The translations under genes and the position numbers were made by a program. Source: Nodularia sphaerocarpa UHCC 0038 (lineage in GTDB: Bacteria; Cyanobacteriota; Cyanobacteriia; Cyanobacteriales; Nostocaceae). From it: a stretch of DNA of 64,000 nucleotides. Below the pieces are notes generated by a model. It ran no database searches. It was not told the origin of the DNA and was given only the letters and a program-made list of their open reading frames with translations. Within the stretch, counting starts at the first letter, position 1. Each line of letters begins with the position of its first letter. The stretch lies in the NCBI RefSeq assembly GCF_022376295.1, contig NZ_CP060140.1, forward strand, positions 372,001-436,000, in the 5' to 3' direction. Below are positions 54,210 through 62,732 of this stretch, in pieces.

Positions 54210-55433
54210 CTAGAAGAGGTTTTTTATGTCCTTTAACCCTATTTTATAGGTGAACAATAATCTGAATAAACGTAATGGATAATATAAAAAATAAAGATAA
54301 TTTGGTAAGGTAAAAGGTAACATTAATTTATCTTTTTCATTAATATTAAAAACCACAAAGGCAAGATGTTTAATTGTATTTTTATTTAATGACATTCTCA
54401 TCAAATTGAATTTAACCCATTTTCTGGAGTGTTCGCCATCAGTTAGAGTATCCCAGAAAAATTGCTGAGACATTTCTAAAGTCCTTGATTCTAATGAACG
54501 AAATAGCCTAATATTTTCCAATAATTCATTGGGAAGAGTTACTTCTAACAAATTATGAGCCATAATTAAAGATACTAGAAAAGTTCTTTCATTGCCCAAT
54601 TTCTGCATTTCCTGAGAAAAAACTTGCCAATCTTTTTCTGTACAAACTCTGCAAAGTTCGGCAATATCACAAATTCTTTTGAAAGACCGCCAATTCTCCT
54701 TAATTGGTTGTACACAAGCAACTAACAACGCATCAGTAATAGAAAGATTAGGAACAGTTTTACCAGCCAGACATAGGCTATTCAACTGTTCCCAAAAGGG
54801 TTCTGTATCAAGTGAAAACACAAAATCCTTGGGAGTAATGCCATAATGCAAATCAACACCTACCAAACCATCATCTCGGATTAGTTGAGCTTGCACATAA
54901 GCTGCTTCATCTTCGCCAAAATATTTGTGTTGATATCCATGACGAATGAGTAACTCTTTGGCTCTGAGAAAATCCTGCTTTTTGACTAAAATATCTAAAT
55001 CAGATATATTTCTTAATATCAAGCTGCCATAAGCAAACTGACCCAAAACAGGACCTTTGAAAGGAATTACAGAGATATTATGAGCAGCAAATAAATCCAG
55101 CAGCTTAAGTAGTTCTGTCGTCAAGAACATATTTTTTGAAGCATTATTCTGGAAACATTGCTGGAGTTGCTTCATAATATTTTCAGGAACAGCTTTTGGG
55201 CATATCAGCTTCAGATTTTGACAAAGTAGGGGTATTATTTCGTTACCAGCAGCTATACGCAGTAAATAATCCCAATCTAACTCTTGTTCGCTTAATTTTT
55301 GAATTTTTTCTGCTGTGACAGCGTTGATACGGCTTCTAGAACAACATAGTAATAATTGAATTTCGGGGCGATGAAATTTTTGGGAATTTGAGTTGTTATT
55401 CTGGGGTTGATTTGTTGGTAATAAAGTAGTCAT
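54210..55433 (-). CDS. Nucleotidyltransferase-family protein (PF14907 type) of RiPP cluster
   Basis: 407 residues. A nucleotidyltransferase core is visible at about 130-180: VIPFKGPVLGQFAYG, then RNISDLDILVKK, with the DLD pair as metal site, and later VGVDLHYGI. These proteins are frequent in lasso-peptide clusters, especially those with an HPr-kinase-like gene, where they are suspected to modify the peptide or a phosphate on it. It lies 12-13 bases after the ABC transporter gene on the same strand and is probably co-transcribed. ATG 55433 is preferred to an in-frame TTG at 55442. AT-richer than the carboxysome genes. Confidence 0.82.
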   Translation of the reverse strand: MTTLLPTNQPQNNNSNSQKFHRPEIQLLLCCSRSRINAVTAEKIQKLSEQELDWDYLLRIAAGNEIIPLLCQNLKLICPKAVPENIMKQLQQCFQNNASKNMFLTTELLKLLDLFAAHNISVIPFKGPVLGQFAYGSLILRNISDLDILVKKQDFLRAKELLIRHGYQHKYFGEDEAAYVQAQLIRDDGLVGVDLHYGITPKDFVFSLDTEPFWEQLNSLCLAGKTVPNLSITDALLVACVQPIKENWRSFKRICDIAELCRVCTEKDWQVFSQEMQKLGNERTFLVSLIMAHNLLEVTLPNELLENIRLFRSLESRTLEMSQQFFWDTLTDGEHSRKWVKFNLMRMSLNKNTIKHLAFVVFNINEKDKLMLPFTLPNYLYFLYYPLRLFRLLFTYKIGLKDIKNLF

Positions 55434-55445
55434 AGTTATCAATAA

Positions 55446-57242
55446 TTATCTATAATGTTTCGCTTGAGTTTCAAATAAGCGGGCATAATTTCCCCTGTTT
55501 TGCATTAACTCGTCATGAGAGCCACCTTCGCTAATTTTGCCATTTGCAATTACAAAAACTTTGTCAGCCATTTTCACAGTAGAAAGTCGATGACTGATTA
55601 AAATTGCGATTTTACCCTTCACAACTTGACGAAACTTCTCAAAAATTTCTGCTTCGGCTTGAGGATCTAAAGCACTACTTGGTTCATCTAAAATAATTAT
55701 AGGGGCATCACGGAGAAATGCTCGTGCTAAAGCTACTTTTTGCCACTGACCAATACTTAATTCTTCTCCTCCTTCAAACCATTTGCCAAGCATAGTATCA
55801 TAACCTTGGGGTAACTGAGAAATGACTACATCAGCACCAGCATCACGAGCAGCTTTTTCAATTTGTTGAGACTCAGGGACAACATCGAGATTACCTAACC
55901 AAATATTTTCTTTGGCTGTGAGATGATACTGCACATAGTCTTGAAAAATGACGCTGATTTTTTGGCGTAAGTCTGTGGTGGCAAAATCACGGATATTGAT
56001 ACCATCAATGGTGATATTGCCTTCTGTGGGATCGTAAAGTCGGCAGAGAAGTTTAATCAGACTAGTTTTACCTGCTCCATTCTCCCCTACTAAGGCAATA
56101 ATTTCTCCAGGAGCAATGTGAAAGTTTATATCTTCGAGGACAGGTCTTGTGCTTCCAGGATAACGGAAGCGGACATGATTAAACTGGATACCTGTTTTGA
56201 ATTGAGAGGGAACGAGTTTGGGTAATGGTGGTTCGGTGACATTTGGCTTTAAATCTAAAAATTCAAACAGGTTAGTTAAAAATAAACTATTTTCATAAAG
56301 TTCGGCTAAACTGCTAAGTAACTGACTCAGAGATACTTGTCCTCGTTGAAAAGCTTGGTAATACATGATTAAGCTTCCTAATGTAATAGCTCCCTGAAGA
56401 GTTTGGTAAGCCATTACAGCAAGTAGGGCAAAAATAACAAGAGTAGTACCTCCTTGGGCGATGATTTGTTTGAGAGAACGTTGAATTTCTAACTTCAACT
56501 TTTCTTGACGAATATGGTGACGTAGTTTCTGAAACCGAGTGCGAAATAAATTACCAAGTCCTAATAAACGCAGTTCTTTGGCATAATGTAAGGACGTGAG
56601 CATAAAGTTAAAGTAAGCAGCTTCTCTCTCTTTGCTAGTTAAAAGTTTTTGCTGCTCAAATGTTTTACCTGCATACTTAATGCGGACTAAAAGTATGGGA
56701 ATAGCGGTAATTAATAAAATAAGTCCTATTCCCCAGTGTAAGGAAATTAGTAGCACTCCCATTGCAACTAATGAAATTGCACTTTGAGCTATTTGGACTA
56801 GATTTTGTAGGATGCGTGTGGGAATATAGGATGCTTGTTGTTGAGCGCGGTGTAAAGCATTGTAATATTGGGAATTTTCGTAATATTCTAAGTCAACTGC
56901 TATGGACTTATTGTGAAGTTGTTCATGAATATAGTCTATTACTATCTGAGATTGGGCTGTGTTGGTTAATCCAGAAAGTGACTGACAGATATTTTGGACT
57001 AAGGCTACAAACCCTGCTATAAATATCAAGATTAGTAATTGTCTAAAAGTTTGGAGAGGATCGGTAGTGCTAATACTCTTGCTCAAGGTATCTACAATTA
57101 ATTTAACTAGGTAAAGAGAAAGTAGGGGTAATAATCCTTGGATAAATAAAAATATGACACTGAAAAATGTCCATAAAGGAGAGCATTGCCAAACTAATTG
57201 GATGGCTCGTTGTAGGGTACGGATAAGTTTTACAATAGACAT
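55446..57242 (-). CDS. ABC transporter, fused permease and ATPase (putative RiPP exporter)
   Basis: 598-residue half-transporter: six membrane helices in the first ~320 residues, then the nucleotide-binding domain with Walker A GENGAGKTS, Q-loop VIFQDYVQYH, signature LSIGQWQKVALARA (SIGQ rather than SGGQ) and Walker B IIILDEPSSALD. No N-terminal C39 peptidase domain, so it does not itself cut a double-Gly leader. Same type as lasso-peptide D proteins. Shares a 242-bp divergent region with the cyclase gene. Confidence 0.9.
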   Translation of the reverse strand: MSIVKLIRTLQRAIQLVWQCSPLWTFFSVIFLFIQGLLPLLSLYLVKLIVDTLSKSISTTDPLQTFRQLLILIFIAGFVALVQNICQSLSGLTNTAQSQIVIDYIHEQLHNKSIAVDLEYYENSQYYNALHRAQQQASYIPTRILQNLVQIAQSAISLVAMGVLLISLHWGIGLILLITAIPILLVRIKYAGKTFEQQKLLTSKEREAAYFNFMLTSLHYAKELRLLGLGNLFRTRFQKLRHHIRQEKLKLEIQRSLKQIIAQGGTTLVIFALLAVMAYQTLQGAITLGSLIMYYQAFQRGQVSLSQLLSSLAELYENSLFLTNLFEFLDLKPNVTEPPLPKLVPSQFKTGIQFNHVRFRYPGSTRPVLEDINFHIAPGEIIALVGENGAGKTSLIKLLCRLYDPTEGNITIDGINIRDFATTDLRQKISVIFQDYVQYHLTAKENIWLGNLDVVPESQQIEKAARDAGADVVISQLPQGYDTMLGKWFEGGEELSIGQWQKVALARAFLRDAPIIILDEPSSALDPQAEAEIFEKFRQVVKGKIAILISHRLSTVKMADKVFVIANGKISEGGSHDELMQNRGNYARLFETQAKHYR

Positions 57243-57484
57243 TCAATATTTAAACTCTGAGAATTTTTATTATGTAGAAAATTCAATTGGCGATATGGGG
57301 TTTCCTAGTCTAGTGAGATACAAGAACCCCAACCCCAACCCCCTCCGGTGCAAGCGAGGAGGGGACTATGATTTACCTTGTATGATTAAGAATCGCTATG
57401 CATATTTTTTTAGTTGGCAGTCCCTAATTGGGTACACAGTAGACAGTATCATATCAAAATGTATAAACAAGGCTATTTTAGATA
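57243..57484. promoter_or_regulatory. Divergent region between exporter and cyclase genes
   Basis: Only 242 bases separate the two start codons, so both promoters lie here. The middle (57326-57365) is a copy of the CCCCAACCCC..GCAAGCGAGGAGGGG repeat, which also occurs inside the gene at 61192. The cyclase ATG has no clear ribosome binding site. Confidence 0.55.
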
Positions 57485-59335
57485 ATGAGCGGTTTTATAG
57501 GTATTTTCAACAGTGATGGTAAACCCATCGACCCAGCGTTGTTAAAGCAAATGACTGATTTGATGACACCCCAAGCACCCGATGCCCAGGATACCTGGTG
57601 TGAGGGTTCTATTGGTTTTGGTCACGCTTTGTTGCGGACTACTTGGGAATCGGAAAAGGAACGCCAACCCCACAGTTTGGATGGTAATCTTTGGATTACA
57701 GGGGATATTCGCCTAGACCGGCGTAGGGAGTTAATTGAGCGATTGCGTGCCTCTGGATGTAGTGTGGAGAATGACGCACCAGATGTTAATTTAGTTTTAT
57801 TTGCCTACCAAGTGTGGGGAGATGCTTGCTTAGAACGATTCAGTGGGGATTTTGCTTTTGCTATTTGGGATAGCCGCCAGCAACGCTTATTCTGCGCTAG
57901 GGATCACTTTGGTATTGTGCCTTTTTACTATGCAGAAATGGGCAACAGCCTGATTTTCAGCAATCACCTCAACTGCATTCGCTTACATCCCCAGGTATCA
58001 GATCGGCTGAATGAAGCTACAATTGCGGATTTTCTGCTATTTAACATGAATATAGATGTCGCTACTACTACCTTTGCCGATATCCAAAAGTTACCCCCTG
58101 CCCACACGCTAATTTGTGCGGAAGGTAGAGTCAGCATCCGGCGTTATTGGCAGTTGCCAGAAGGCGTTGAATACCTGGACTACAAGCGCCCGGAGGAATA
58201 TGTTGAGCAGTTTCGGGAGTTGTTTGAACGGTCAATTGCAGACCGACTACGAACTAATAATGCTGGTACTCATTTGAGTGGGGGTATGGATTCCACCAGT
58301 ATCGCTGCTACTGCCTATAAATTAATCAAAGCAACGGGTTCTCCTGTGGATTTTCGGGCTTATACCATAATTTATAAACAACTGATTACCGATGATGAAG
58401 GAGACTATGCCACACAAGTTGCTGAGATGGCGGGTTTTCCCATTGAGTATTTAGTGGCAGAAGATTACATCCCGCAGGCTCCTCCCCACAACCCAGAATA
58501 CCTATATCCCGAACCGCTAGTAATTCCCACCCAAATTGCTGAAGTGGAGATTACAAGGCGGATATCTGGATATAGTCGGGTATTGTTAGCTGGGTTTGGC
58601 GGAGATCCAGCATTTTATCCAGCGCCGTATAACCAAGATAAGTCGGTGAAGAATCAGGATTTTATGCTGAATGGTTTCGATTATATCCGTTCTCTGCGCC
58701 GTCAGTTGGGGTTGGGTACAAGGTTGCGTCAGTGGCTGGGAATCAAGCAGCCAGGACAGCAAAAGAGGGAGTTACCTGACTGGTTTAACCCAGATTTTGC
58801 TGAACAAATGAACTTGCAAGGGCGACTAGAAAACAGATTAACTGGTTCACCGCAGACAGACCGCTACGGGATGACTACTGCCCCCCTATGGTCTAATATA
58901 TTTGCTTGGTCAGATCCGGGTTTTAGTGGTTTTCCCGTGAAGGTGCGCTTTCCATTTTTCGATTTGCCCTTGGTATCATTCCTGCTGTCAGTGCCACCAC
59001 AACCCTGGTTTGAAAATAAATTCCTGCTACGGGAAGCTATGCCAGGGTTATTGCCGGATTCCGTGCGAAAAAGACCGAAAACACCTCTAAGAGGTTTTGC
59101 TCATTACAACTGGGTGCAGCAGGAAGGTATCCAGCCCTGGATGGTAGAATTAGTAACCACTTCGGCTCTCACACCCTATGTGAACTCTGAACGCCTATTG
59201 CCAAAACTACAAAATGTTGCCGAACTTACACACATTACGTATAATCAGGTAATTCCAACTATGCAACTGGCATACTGGCTGCGCCATAAGCCTTGTTTAG
59301 AGGTGAATAACCGACCGATTTTATCCATAAGCTAA
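57485..59335 (+). CDS. Asparagine-synthetase-like lasso peptide cyclase homologue (C protein)
   Basis: 616 residues. N-terminal glutamine-amidotransferase-like domain to about 200 in which the catalytic Cys2 of AsnB is replaced (MSGFIGIF), so no glutamine hydrolysis; the RFSGDFAFAIWD and RDHFGIVPFYY motifs remain. The C-terminal synthetase domain has the ATP pyrophosphatase loop LSGGMDSTS near residue 263. This pattern is that of lasso-peptide isopeptide cyclases, which adenylate an Asp/Glu side chain. The precursor gene starts 18 bases after its stop. Confidence 0.88.
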   Translation: MSGFIGIFNSDGKPIDPALLKQMTDLMTPQAPDAQDTWCEGSIGFGHALLRTTWESEKERQPHSLDGNLWITGDIRLDRRRELIERLRASGCSVENDAPDVNLVLFAYQVWGDACLERFSGDFAFAIWDSRQQRLFCARDHFGIVPFYYAEMGNSLIFSNHLNCIRLHPQVSDRLNEATIADFLLFNMNIDVATTTFADIQKLPPAHTLICAEGRVSIRRYWQLPEGVEYLDYKRPEEYVEQFRELFERSIADRLRTNNAGTHLSGGMDSTSIAATAYKLIKATGSPVDFRAYTIIYKQLITDDEGDYATQVAEMAGFPIEYLVAEDYIPQAPPHNPEYLYPEPLVIPTQIAEVEITRRISGYSRVLLAGFGGDPAFYPAPYNQDKSVKNQDFMLNGFDYIRSLRRQLGLGTRLRQWLGIKQPGQQKRELPDWFNPDFAEQMNLQGRLENRLTGSPQTDRYGMTTAPLWSNIFAWSDPGFSGFPVKVRFPFFDLPLVSFLLSVPPQPWFENKFLLREAMPGLLPDSVRKRPKTPLRGFAHYNWVQQEGIQPWMVELVTTSALTPYVNSERLLPKLQNVAELTHITYNQVIPTMQLAYWLRHKPCLEVNNRPILSIS

Positions 59336-59352
59336 AATTGAAGAGCAAAACT

Positions 59353-59523
59353 ATGTCTCAAATATCTACAAACCAATCTAATTCTGCTGAACACAAGCCA
59401 TACCATACCCCCGAACTGCGGAAATTTGGCAATATTAAGGATCTGACGCTGACTAGTTCAACACTTTCACCTACCTTAGCTGGTGACGGCGGCAGCTTCT
59501 CGCCAAACCTTTATGCCTCGTAA
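59353..59523 (+). CDS. RiPP (lasso-type) precursor peptide
   Basis: 56 residues. The leader contains YHTPELRKFGNIKDLT (residues 17-32), an exact fit to the lasso leader motif YxxPxLxxxGxxxxxT. By convention T32 would be residue -2, giving a 23-residue core starting at T34. The only acidic residue after the leader is D45, at core position 12, not 7-9 as in known lasso rings. If T37 were the recognised Thr, the core would be SPTLAGD... with Asp at position 7 and 18 residues. The C-terminal residue is Ser, as in paeninodin-type peptides whose terminal Ser is phosphorylated by the HPr-kinase-like protein. ATG 59353 is used; an in-frame TTG at 59338 would add five residues. Confidence 0.85.
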   Translation: MSQISTNQSNSAEHKPYHTPELRKFGNIKDLTLTSSTLSPTLAGDGGSFSPNLYAS

Positions 59524-59533
59524 TTCAAATTTC

Positions 59534-59718
59534 TAAGAGGGTGTTTGAAAAGTCTAATTTATTACAGTTCTGGCGACTAAAACTCGCGGAACTATAACAA
59601 ACTAAACCCGCCTGCGCGGGTTCAAAAACCATATTTTCATTATTATTCCCCGCAGGTGGACTTTGCCTGTGTAGTAGCGAATTATATTCGCCCCAAACTT
59701 TTCAAACATCCTCTAAGA
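59534..59718. mobile_element. MITE-like element of the dispersed palindromic family
   Basis: About 185 bp between the precursor and the kinase gene. The ends are inverted repeats: AGAGGGTGTTTGAAAAGT on the left, ACTTTTCAAACATCCTCT on the right. The interior holds GGCGACTAAAACTCGCGG, the AACCCGCCTGCGCGGGTT hairpin and the ATATTCGCCCCAAACTTTTC end shared with 33797-33870. No coding capacity. Confidence 0.8.
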
Positions 59719-59782
59719 CCCTGTTGGCGAAATATCTCTTCGTACCTAAACATTTTATTTTGCCTCCTATAAATAAGTATTT

Positions 59783-60766
59783 ATGATGCAATTAAGTAAA
59801 TCTTTTAGATATAAAGTTTATGGCTTAACGCTACAGACAAATCAACCTCTACCGGGTTTAATACCTGCCGAAACTGACGCACCTGTGGATGTTTGGGTCG
59901 ATTTGAATGGAGAATCGCAACCATCGTCAGCAGAAATAGAGACTATTTCATCTGGTCTGAATGTGGTATCTCAAGCTGATGGCACCTATTTCCATCTGTG
60001 GTTTCGCGGCGAGGGGCAACTTAATTTCTATCTTGATGCTGGAGGCAGTCACATTTCGGCAAATTGGACTTGTGCGCTGCTAGAAGAAGTCAGTGCGCTG
60101 TTGTTGGGGCAAGTTTTAGGCTGTGTTTTGCGGTTACGGGGAACCCTTTGCCTTCATGCTTGTGTGGTGAAAATTGGTCAGCACGCTGTTGCTATTGTGG
60201 GTGAATCAGGTGCAGGGAAATCAACGACGGCGGCGGCTTTGGCTAAGGAAGGATACTCTATTCTTTCGGATGATATTGCAGTTCTTAAGGACGACGAGCA
60301 AAATTGGTTTGTACAGCCGGGATATCCGCGCATCAGACTTTGGCCTCAAACAATTAATGCCCTATACGGTTCAGAATCTGATTTTACCAAGATTTTCATA
60401 TCTTCTGAGAAACGCTTTGTAGAGTTAGTTGGCGACAGCAGTGACACGGTGTGTAAGTTTTACAGTGACCCCCTACCGTTGGCAGCTATCTATGTGCTGG
60501 GAAAACGTCAGCCTGAATTGGTAGCCCCGATGATTGAAACCATTTCCCCAGCAACTGCGGTGATGACTTTGATGACTCATCGTTCTGTCAGTCATCTAAA
60601 ATTAGGTATGGATGAACAGGCAGGGGAGTTTGCTGGTCTGAGTCGCCTAGCAATGAGTGTACCCATTCGGAAGGTCTCTCGCAGCGATAGTTTGACGGCA
60701 TTGCCTCAATTGTGTGATGCCATTGTCAATGATGTGGGTAATATCACTTTGTTAGAGTCTGTTTGA
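59783..60766 (+). CDS. HPr-kinase-like protein (putative peptide kinase)
   Basis: 327 residues. A beta-rich N-terminal region is followed by an HPr(Ser) kinase-like C-terminal domain: P-loop GESGAGKSTTAAALAKEG from residue 140, then SDDIAVL with the Walker-B-like aspartates. In paeninodin clusters such a protein phosphorylates the C-terminal Ser of the precursor, and the precursor here does end in Ser. It lacks the true HPrK N-terminal regulatory domain. Its last codons (GAG TCT GTT TGA) run into the inverted-repeat end of the next element, which provides the stop. Confidence 0.85.
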   Translation: MMQLSKSFRYKVYGLTLQTNQPLPGLIPAETDAPVDVWVDLNGESQPSSAEIETISSGLNVVSQADGTYFHLWFRGEGQLNFYLDAGGSHISANWTCALLEEVSALLLGQVLGCVLRLRGTLCLHACVVKIGQHAVAIVGESGAGKSTTAAALAKEGYSILSDDIAVLKDDEQNWFVQPGYPRIRLWPQTINALYGSESDFTKIFISSEKRFVELVGDSSDTVCKFYSDPLPLAAIYVLGKRQPELVAPMIETISPATAVMTLMTHRSVSHLKLGMDEQAGEFAGLSRLAMSVPIRKVSRSDSLTALPQLCDAIVNDVGNITLLESV

Positions 60767-61190
60767 AAAGTAGGGGGTTTAGTTAAACGGGCGGTTAGAA
60801 ACCGCGTCTATACAGGCGAAACCCACCTGCGTGGGTTTCAAATCCTTGATTTTTCCTTAGTCCGCGCAGTTAAACGGGCGGTTAGAAACCGCGTCTACAC
60901 AGGCAAAACCCACCTGCGTGGGTTTCAAATCCTTGATTTTTCCTTAGCGCAGTTAAACGGGCGGTTAGAAACCGCGTCTACACAGGCAAAACCCACCTGC
61001 GTGGGTTTCAAATCCTTGATTTTTCCTTAGCGCAGTTAAACGGGCGGTTAGAAACCGCGTCTATACAGGCAAAACCCACCTGCGTGGGTTTCAAATCCTT
61101 GATTTTTCCTTAGTCCGCGCAGGCGGACTTTGTTTGTGTAGCAGTGAATTCCATTCGCCAAGTTAAACTTTTCAAAAATCCTGTTAGAAC
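60758..61190. repeat. Tandem array of four ~85-bp palindromic repeats
   Basis: Four copies start at 60781, 60868, 60951 and 61034 (87, 83, 83 and about 87 bp). Each contains GTTAAACGGGCGGTTAGAAACCGC, AACCCACCTGCGTGGGTT and TTTCAAATCCTTGATTTTTCC. The array is enclosed by GTTTGAAAAGT (from 60762) and ACTTTTCAAAAATCCTG (to about 61183), so it is an element of the same family as 59534 with its core amplified. It fills the whole space between the kinase and the next gene. Confidence 0.88.
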
Positions 61191-61191
61191 A

Positions 61192-62460
61192 ATGGACTCA
61201 ACTTTAGCAGAATCCCTTGATGTCCTTTTGGGGACAGAGATAAAATCACCATCTTTAGAACATTTAATTGGTCAGGATGCAGTATTAAGTTTAACAAGAT
61301 TGGCGGGTAATTTAGCGCCTATTTTGCAAGGTGGTTTTGAATGTCGTCTCAGTGCTAATGCTACCCAGGTAGATTTGCAGCAGTGTATTGTCTGCAATGA
61401 ACAAGAGTTGGATTTGTTGCAAGAGTTCATTGCAGGGGCTATTTCTACCTGTGAGGAAACAGCATATTCGGAATGGTTGCGATTACTGGATTTTTTGGCT
61501 GAATGGCGGTCATGTCTGGAGTCAATTCCGGAGATTTGGTTGGAGTTTGACGTTGATGAAACCCCACCCCCAACCCCTCCCCGCAAGCGAGGAGGGGAGA
61601 TAATGCAAGGGTTTGGTGACCAAAATCTGGGAAACTTACCGCCAAACGCTCACAGCCAGGGAGGAGGGGAGATTAAGCAAGGGTTTGGTGACCAAAATTA
61701 TGTCACCCCACCCCCAACCCCTCCCCGCAAGCGAGGAGGGGAGTTGCCTCTCCCGGCTATTTTCTTCGGTTTGCCCCAAGAAGTATCGCCAGCAGTTGAA
61801 ACCTATGGAATTGCGGTAAAATCTCTCAATTTACTGCTTGGTAATTTAGGATGGTCTGGGTGGCAAGATAATCTCTATCGCTGCTTTGCTGCTTGTCCTG
61901 ATGGAGTATTTGTCAGTCACATCGGCGTGATGTTATCCCGAAATTCACGGGCTTTGCGAGTTAATGTCAAACGTTTGCAACCCAATTTGCTGATTCCCTA
62001 TTTGCAACAGATTGGTTGGCAGGGGGAGACTGTTAAAGTTGCAGAATTGATGGCAGAATTGTTTGCTTTAGTTGACCGGATCACAGTTTGTCTGGATGTA
62101 GGTGATCAAATTTACCCACAGATTGGCTTGGAATGTATTTTCCTCAATCAACCTGACTCAGAATCTCGCTGGGCTATTTTCCTAGATAATTTAGTAGCAC
62201 GAGGATTGTGCGAAGTGCAAAAGCGAGAGGCATTGTTAAATTGGCCTGGTCAAATCAATCCTCTTAATTCTCCAGCACCTTGGCCGCATAATTTGATTGC
62301 TGCTTCTGTTTTACAACCGAGGGAACGCTTCACTGTCTTTGAACGCCGTTTGAGCCACATTAAAATTGTTTCTCAACCACAAAGTACCGTTTTAGCTAAG
62401 GCATATCTTTGGTTTCAACATCAATGGTTATCGGGAGAAAGCAAAATACAGCACATCTGA
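61192..62460 (+). CDS. RiPP-cluster protein of unknown family with in-frame repeat insertion
   Basis: 422 residues, soluble, no membrane span. I recognise no domain, and specifically see neither a PqqD-like RRE nor the Cys-His-Asp pattern of the lasso leader peptidase. Residues about 124-184 are different from the rest: they translate dispersed DNA repeats as TPPPTPPRKRGGE, a glycine/asparagine-rich middle and again TPPPTPPRKRGGE, all in frame. Without them the protein would be ~361 residues and join DVDE to LPLPAIFFG. ATG 61192 is chosen; the longer frame from 61144 reads repeat sequence. It is likely to act on or with the peptide, given its position between kinase and methyltransferase. Confidence 0.72.
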   Translation: MDSTLAESLDVLLGTEIKSPSLEHLIGQDAVLSLTRLAGNLAPILQGGFECRLSANATQVDLQQCIVCNEQELDLLQEFIAGAISTCEETAYSEWLRLLDFLAEWRSCLESIPEIWLEFDVDETPPPTPPRKRGGEIMQGFGDQNLGNLPPNAHSQGGGEIKQGFGDQNYVTPPPTPPRKRGGELPLPAIFFGLPQEVSPAVETYGIAVKSLNLLLGNLGWSGWQDNLYRCFAACPDGVFVSHIGVMLSRNSRALRVNVKRLQPNLLIPYLQQIGWQGETVKVAELMAELFALVDRITVCLDVGDQIYPQIGLECIFLNQPDSESRWAIFLDNLVARGLCEVQKREALLNWPGQINPLNSPAPWPHNLIAASVLQPRERFTVFERRLSHIKIVSQPQSTVLAKAYLWFQHQWLSGESKIQHI

Positions 62461-62490
62461 TGTGAGTAGGTATGCAGGGGCGGGCAGGAT

Positions 62491-62698
62491 GCCCACCCCA
62501 CAAGATTTAACATATTGCCCACCCCACAAGCTTGAAAATATTGCCCACTCCACAAGATTTAAAATCTTGCCCACTCCACAAGATTGAAAATATTGCCCAC
62601 CCCACAAGATTGAAAATATTTCCCACTCCACAAGATTGAAAATATTGCCCACCCCACAAGATTGAAAATATTTCCCACTCCACAAGATTGAAAATATT
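62491..62698. repeat. Minisatellite: eight tandem copies of a 26-bp unit
   Basis: Eight head-to-tail units of exactly 26 bp, consensus (G/T)CCCAC(C/T)CCACAAGATTG then AAAATATT, fill 62491-62698. First units are more divergent (TTTAACATATT; GCTTG; TTTAAAATCTT), later units alternate CCACC and TCACTCC-like variants. No spacers between units, so it is not a CRISPR array. It ends 34 bases before the methyltransferase ATG. Confidence 0.92.
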
Positions 62699-62732
62699 AA
62701 GATGCGTAGTTAATTTACTTACAAAGTGTTGT

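Noticed and set aside
57154..57516. 120-aa ORF between exporter and cyclase
   Set aside because: It overlaps the start regions of both genes and reads through an intergenic repeat.
60781..61120. CRISPR or group II intron-like structure
   Set aside because: Units of 83-87 bp are contiguous near-identical palindromes without spacers; no reverse transcriptase frame.
62428..62685. 85-codon minus-strand frame rich in Trp/Gly repeats across the minisatellite
   Set aside because: It arises from a 26-bp tandem repeat read in three successive frames; no ribosome binding site, and the repeat is intergenic.
62491..62698. CRISPR array
   Set aside because: Units are contiguous 26-mers with no unique spacers and no cas genes nearby.
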